Assembly: GCA_904394195.1 (NCBI GenBank)
Contig: CAJFNH010000035.1
Location: 1-9,865 of the forward strand
Reading direction: 5' to 3'
DNA length: 9,865 nucleotides
Origin: Candidatus Gallimonas caecicola
Lineage (GTDB): Bacteria > Bacillota > Clostridia > Christensenellales > Borkfalkiaceae
Shown here piece by piece: positions 6,442 through 9,865 of the stretch; position 1 is the stretch's first letter; each line of letters starts with the position of its first letter. The notes below the pieces were generated by a model. It searched no databases. It was given only the letters and a program-made list of their open reading frames with translations, and was not told where the DNA came from. The translations under genes and the position numbers were made by a program.

Positions 6442-6789
6442 TCAGACGAGACCGACTGCCGCCGCAATGTTGACGACGGCTTCGTCGATGTTGTGCAGAA
6501 ATTTATTGAGCGCCTTTTGCGCGGCGGCGTCAATGACGCCGCCCTCGGTAGTGCGCAGAAGTTTTACGATCATGTCGAAATTGCCGTAGATGACGACGCA
6601 TTCGGGATCGAGCGCCGCGAGCACCTTGTCTTGGCTTCCGTGCTGCACGGCGTGCATCTTCTTGATCGCGTCGTTCATCTCGGTAAAGAGCGCCACATTG
6701 CCCGAGGAGAACAGCTCCTTCATGGTGGCGTTCAACCGCACGAGCTGGGTGAGAAATTCCGTCGTTTCCTTGCTTGCTTCGTTGTCCAT
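6442..6789 (-). CDS. Unrecognised 115-residue helical protein
   Basis: I cannot assign this protein to a family. It is small, soluble and predicted mostly helical, with no signal peptide, membrane helix, cysteine cluster or DNA-binding motif that I can see. Long amphipathic stretches (about 5-30, 36-60 and 84-113) and the central CVVIYGNFDMIVKLL suggest a helical bundle, perhaps oligomeric. The frame is credible because it starts in a one-base overlap (TAATG) with the pyrophosphorylase stop, has CGGAG ten bases upstream, and ends 24 bases before the next gene, so it fits the operon exactly. Its job is unknown; position suggests a partner of either the sugar enzymes upstream or the surface hydrolase downstream. 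Confidence 0.8.
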   Translation of the reverse strand: MDNEASKETTEFLTQLVRLNATMKELFSSGNVALFTEMNDAIKKMHAVQHGSQDKVLAALDPECVVIYGNFDMIVKLLRTTEGGVIDAAAQKALNKFLHNIDEAVVNIAAAVGLV

Positions 6790-8009
6790 TACAGTTGTAC
6801 TCCGTTTTTTTCGAGAAGGGCGCGCGCCGTATCCACGCTGTCCGCCCCCGTCCTGTTTTTTATGGGTGCGAACTCACGCTCCCGCTCCACCTCAAAGGGA
6901 AGGCAGCTCCCCGCACAGCGTATCATGTCCAGGATGAGCGTTTCGAACTTGCAGCCATTTTCCGCCGCAGGCTCGGTGAGAACGCCCATCTCGTCGATAC
7001 AGGGCACCTTTTTACGCGCGACATGTACGGGCAGGCGGGCAGAGGCGATCTCGCGCAGCACGTCCGCGCGGAAGAGATAATTGAGCGTCATACCGCACGC
7101 ATAGACGAGCCGCCCCGCGCCGTCGCGCGCGTTCGCCATGCTCTCGTTCAACTCATAGTATTCGATGACGGAAGGAAGCCCGTCCTCCAGGCACAGCACC
7201 CCCACGCGCTCTTCAGGGTAAGCCTTGCGCACGAACTTGGCGCCCGTCGCCCTGCCGCTCGCAATGGTCGCGCCCACGAACACGGGATCCGCCATGCGCT
7301 GCAGAACGTTGTCCACCGCGAACACGTTGTACCACTCCACGCCGCGGCGGGCAGCCTCGTCGGCAAGCCCCGCGCGCACCAAAGAGGCATACCACCCGCC
7401 GTTGCCGTTGGGCGAAAGCGCAAGGGAATCCTTTGCAGACATGAGCAGTTTCCCATTAAAGTCCACGGCGGGCGCCATCTCCTGACGGAAGAACGACACC
7501 TCCTCCTGCGGATAGCCGAAAAAGCTGTGTTCTTTGAAAAAGGCTCGCGTGGCGCCGTCGTTTTCCTCGCTCGTCATAACGTAGAGCGGAACATACGCGC
7601 CGCACAGCGAGACCGCCCGCTGCAGGTTGCGGATGAGCTGTTCAAAGATATACAGCGGCTTTGTGACGCCGATATCATACGTTCCCTTGGGCGCGTCGCT
7701 GCCCAGCCGGGTGCCCTGTCCGCCCGCAAGCAGCACGCAGGCGACCTTGCCCGCACGAAGCGCCCCCCTTCCCGTCGCAAAAAATTCTTCGCGGCGGGCG
7801 GCGATCTCCTCCAGATCGAGACCGTCGATGGGCGCGATCGTTCCGCGTTTTTTCGCGGAGTACTCCTTTGCGCGCGAAAGCAAGTTCCAATCGATGCGCC
7901 CGATCTGCCGCGCAAGGCGGGCGCGCCCCGCCTCATCCAGCTCGTTCCACCACTTGAGAACATGAAGCTGACCGTGCGCTTCAAGAATTTCTTTCAATTC
8001 CCCGTACAT
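6789..8009 (-). CDS. UDP-sugar pyrophosphorylase of the eukaryotic UAP1/UGP type (probable UDP-N-acetylhexosamine pyrophosphorylase)
   Basis: This 406-residue protein belongs to the UDPGP family, which makes UDP-sugars from UTP and a sugar 1-phosphate. Key features are the nucleotide-binding loop L94-AGGQGTRLGSDAPKG, MTSEEND (145-151), GNGGWY (202-207, uridine and sugar contacts), VDN (232-234), NGCKFETLILDM (351-362) and EFAPIKN (379-385). EFAPIKN and NGCKFE parallel EFSPLKN and NGIKME of human UAP1 more closely than UDP-glucose enzymes, so UDP-GlcNAc or UDP-GalNAc is the likeliest product, but this is inference; the bacterial GlmU/GalU types are unrelated. ATG 8009 is chosen over an in-frame TTG at 8030 because GTGGGGGG lies just upstream of ATG, whereas nothing precedes TTG. 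The site is a G-run rather than AGGAGG. The gene starts 21 bases after the GH127 stop. Cytoplasmic. Confidence 0.9.
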   Translation of the reverse strand: MYGELKEILEAHGQLHVLKWWNELDEAGRARLARQIGRIDWNLLSRAKEYSAKKRGTIAPIDGLDLEEIAARREEFFATGRGALRAGKVACVLLAGGQGTRLGSDAPKGTYDIGVTKPLYIFEQLIRNLQRAVSLCGAYVPLYVMTSEENDGATRAFFKEHSFFGYPQEEVSFFRQEMAPAVDFNGKLLMSAKDSLALSPNGNGGWYASLVRAGLADEAARRGVEWYNVFAVDNVLQRMADPVFVGATIASGRATGAKFVRKAYPEERVGVLCLEDGLPSVIEYYELNESMANARDGAGRLVYACGMTLNYLFRADVLREIASARLPVHVARKKVPCIDEMGVLTEPAAENGCKFETLILDMIRCAGSCLPFEVEREREFAPIKNRTGADSVDTARALLEKNGVQL

Positions 8010-8030
8010 GATCCCCCCACTCTTTTTCAA

Positions 8031-9833
8031 TTATAAAAACCATACCTGCATGTCGTTTTCGCCCCGATTCGCCCACGAATAATAGGGAATGAGCGTGAGC
8101 GTGAAGGACTCCGGTTCGGGCGGAAGATAGGAATAGAGCGCGTCGCCCGTGCGCAGTCTGCGGGCGGGAACGCGCACTTTCAAGCCGTTCTCCGTCCGGA
8201 CAACTTCGGCGCGCTCCAGAGAGGAGATCTCCACGCCGGACAGATCGCCGCCGTTATCCGCCTCCTCCGCGCACAGCACCAACGGCCCGTATTCCACCGC
8301 CTTTCTGCCGCTGTCCGCACGCACATGCCCGTTCGCCCAGACGAAACGGGGCCGCATGCCGAACACGACCTCAATGCGCGTATCTCCGTCAACGGAGAAG
8401 TACAGGTAGTCCCCCTCCGCCTCCGGCTCCGTGCTCTGCCCGTTCACGCTGCAGGAGATGTGCGTCTGCCAGACGGGGATACGCAGCGCAAGGCGCCCCC
8501 TTCCGCGCACAAAAATATTCACGCTGCCCGCAAAGGGAAGCTGCGCTGTGAGCGAAAGCTCCATTCCGCAGGCAGAGATCTGCGACGAGATATATTGATG
8601 GACATAGAGGACGCCGTCCTCCTCGCCGTAGGCAAAGGAGCCGATCTGCGCGAACAGGCGCACGAGATTGGGCGGACAGCAGGAGCAGCCGAACACCTCC
8701 GCGCGCTGCAACAGGGGTTTGAAGGGCATGCCCGGGACGCTGCGCGCGTAGCGGGCGTATTTCGCGTCCGCCGCCAGCGGGTTGACATAGTAAAACCCGC
8801 GCCCGTCGGCAGATTCCGCCGCAAGAATGTTGTTGTAGAGCGCACGCTCGATGACAGCGTGATACCCGGCGCGGTCCCCCGCCTGCGCGAGCCGTTCGCA
8901 GAAAAAGACAAGCGCGATGGCAGCACACGTCTCCGCATACGCCTGCGAATTGGGCAGGTCGTAGGCGATAGTGAAGCGCTCGCCCCACCAGCCCGACCCC
9001 ACGCCGCCCGTGAGATACAGCTTGCTGCGCACGATATCGGAAAAGAGAGCGCGGCACGCTTCCAGCAGTTCCGCATCCCCCGTCCTGCGCCCGACATCCG
9101 CCATGGCGCAATACAGATAGAGGGCGCGCACGGCATGCCCCACCGCCGAACGCTGCTTACGCACCGGCATGTGCGACTGATCGTACGCCCTGTCCATTGC
9201 GGAATAGATCTCCTCTTCGCGCACGCCGCGCTCGTCGAGGAAAAATTTGGCAAGTTCAAGATATTTTCCCTCGCCCGTATGGTCATACAACCGGACAAGG
9301 GCAAGTTCGATCTCCGGATGCCCGCACGTCGTAAAGCCGGTATCCCGCCTGACATAAAAGCGCTCATAGATATAGTCGGCATACTTCCGCATAGCGGGCA
9401 GAAGCCGCGCGTTCACGCCGCATTTGTCCAGGGCGACGGCAGCCTCGATCAGATGCCCCGCACAGTACAGTTCGTGCTCGGTGCGCTCCATAAAGATCTT
9501 CTCGGGCTTGTAGACCTGGTAATAGCTGTTGAAATAGCCGCACGGCAGCTGATGCCCGATAATGGTATCCACCGTCTCGTCAATGATGGCACGCACCTGC
9601 GCATCGGGATAATCGTGCTGCAGATATGCAGCCGCCTCCAGCCATTTGGCAACGTCCGAATCAAAGAAGATATGGGACGGATTGTCCTGTTTTTCGCAGC
9701 GCAGCGCCGCAAACCTTCCCGTCTGCGCAAAACGGCGGTAAACGTTCATCAGCGAGACGGTCGCATTGCGCTCGCGCACGCTCTTCCAGAAACCGTCGCA
9801 CAGGGTCACTTGTTCATAGCCGAAAGACTTCAT
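8031..9833 (-). CDS. GH127 beta-L-arabinofuranosidase (DUF1680 family)
   Basis: This 600-residue protein matches glycoside hydrolase family 127, which removes beta-L-arabinofuranose from plant glycans and glycoproteins. Compared with the characterised Bifidobacterium enzyme HypBA1 (Glu322, Glu338, Cys340, Cys417, Cys418), the equivalents here are E285 (GWWGERF), E301 and C303 (AETC), and the zinc/nucleophile pair C385-C386 (GCSCCPPN). Active-site histidines H120 (HELYCAGH), H172 (GHPEIELALVRLYD) and H233 (GHAVRALYLY) also line up. Residues 1 to about 400 are the (alpha/alpha)6 barrel; the rest is beta-rich. No signal peptide is seen, so it should act on imported oligosaccharides in the cytoplasm. 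ATG 9833 is preferred over ATG 9851 because AAAGGAG (9840-9846) is six bases before it and a TATAAT lies before 9851. It is somewhat shorter than HypBA1 and is the first gene of the operon. Confidence 0.94.
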   Translation of the reverse strand: MKSFGYEQVTLCDGFWKSVRERNATVSLMNVYRRFAQTGRFAALRCEKQDNPSHIFFDSDVAKWLEAAAYLQHDYPDAQVRAIIDETVDTIIGHQLPCGYFNSYYQVYKPEKIFMERTEHELYCAGHLIEAAVALDKCGVNARLLPAMRKYADYIYERFYVRRDTGFTTCGHPEIELALVRLYDHTGEGKYLELAKFFLDERGVREEEIYSAMDRAYDQSHMPVRKQRSAVGHAVRALYLYCAMADVGRRTGDAELLEACRALFSDIVRSKLYLTGGVGSGWWGERFTIAYDLPNSQAYAETCAAIALVFFCERLAQAGDRAGYHAVIERALYNNILAAESADGRGFYYVNPLAADAKYARYARSVPGMPFKPLLQRAEVFGCSCCPPNLVRLFAQIGSFAYGEEDGVLYVHQYISSQISACGMELSLTAQLPFAGSVNIFVRGRGRLALRIPVWQTHISCSVNGQSTEPEAEGDYLYFSVDGDTRIEVVFGMRPRFVWANGHVRADSGRKAVEYGPLVLCAEEADNGGDLSGVEISSLERAEVVRTENGLKVRVPARRLRTGDALYSYLPPEPESFTLTLIPYYSWANRGENDMQVWFL

Positions 9834-9839
9834 ATCCAG

Positions 9840-9857
9840 CTCCTTTCCCATATTATA
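9840..9857 (-). promoter_or_regulatory. -10 box and ribosome site of the GH127 operon (very short leader)
   Basis: On the minus strand TATAAT lies at 9857-9852 and AAAGGAG at 9846-9840, six bases before ATG 9833. A start about seven bases after the -10 box would give a leader of only about 12 bases, almost all ribosome-binding site. The matching -35 box would lie about ten bases beyond the right edge and cannot be checked. The layout also argues that ATG 9851, which abuts the -10 box, is not the start. Confidence 0.55.
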
Positions 9858-9865
9858 AAGAAAAC

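Noticed and set aside
3517..8036. Long plus-strand open frames antisense to real genes (for example 3517-4626, 4927-6264, 6774-8036)
   Set aside because: They overlap well-identified minus-strand genes completely, are rich in Arg, Ala, His and Val as expected from antisense reading of GC-rich codons, and show no family motif.
9834..9851. GH127 start at ATG 9851
   Set aside because: It directly abuts a TATAAT box and has no ribosome site, while ATG 9833 has AAAGGAG at ideal spacing.

Overview
The window looks like chromosomal DNA from a moderately GC-rich, uncultured-type Clostridia (Firmicutes) bacterium, probably from the gut. This is inferred from the gene families and their order (nadD, yqeK and rsfS together; a clostridial ComEC-like metallo-beta-lactamase; a GH127 enzyme; GGAGG-type ribosome sites), not from a phylogenetic marker. 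There is no rRNA, tRNA, CRISPR array, phage gene or insertion sequence that I can see. Coding is dense. The only three gaps are each about 70-80 bases, and all three contain regulatory or repeat structure.

Right to left on the minus strand, 9833 down to 3139 reads as one six-gene operon. It runs: GH127 beta-L-arabinofuranosidase, eukaryotic-type UDP-sugar pyrophosphorylase, an unrecognised 115-residue protein, a membrane-anchored metallo-beta-lactamase-fold protein, RecX, and a bifunctional NAD(P)H-hydrate repair enzyme. Gaps or overlaps between these genes run from a 4-base overlap to a 24-base gap. A TATAAT box lies just before the first gene at the right edge, and a strong hairpin terminator (3107-3133) lies just past the last gene.

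A second minus-strand group lies at 2232 down to 1: a natural NadD-YqeK fusion, rsfS, and an aminoglycoside-phosphotransferase-fold kinase-like gene that runs off the left edge. NadD-YqeK has a near-consensus promoter placed so that transcription should begin at the A of its ATG, so it is probably translated from a leaderless mRNA. Diverging from it on the plus strand is a 251-residue membrane protein of unknown function (2303-3058).

The most unusual signal is a perfect 19-base palindrome with a single central base, TATTATGTCAGACATAATA. It is present exactly twice, at 1067-1085 and 3074-3092. Each copy lies 15-19 bases after the stop codon of one of the two divergent genes, in the same orientation relative to that gene, with CTGCAAA just upstream. 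The copies therefore bracket the nadD-yqeK / membrane-protein pair as inverted repeats. A second oddity is the left edge: the kinase-like gene matches its family through the catalytic HGDxxxxN loop, then stops resembling it in every frame from about position 122, which suggests a broken gene or a contig-end chimera.
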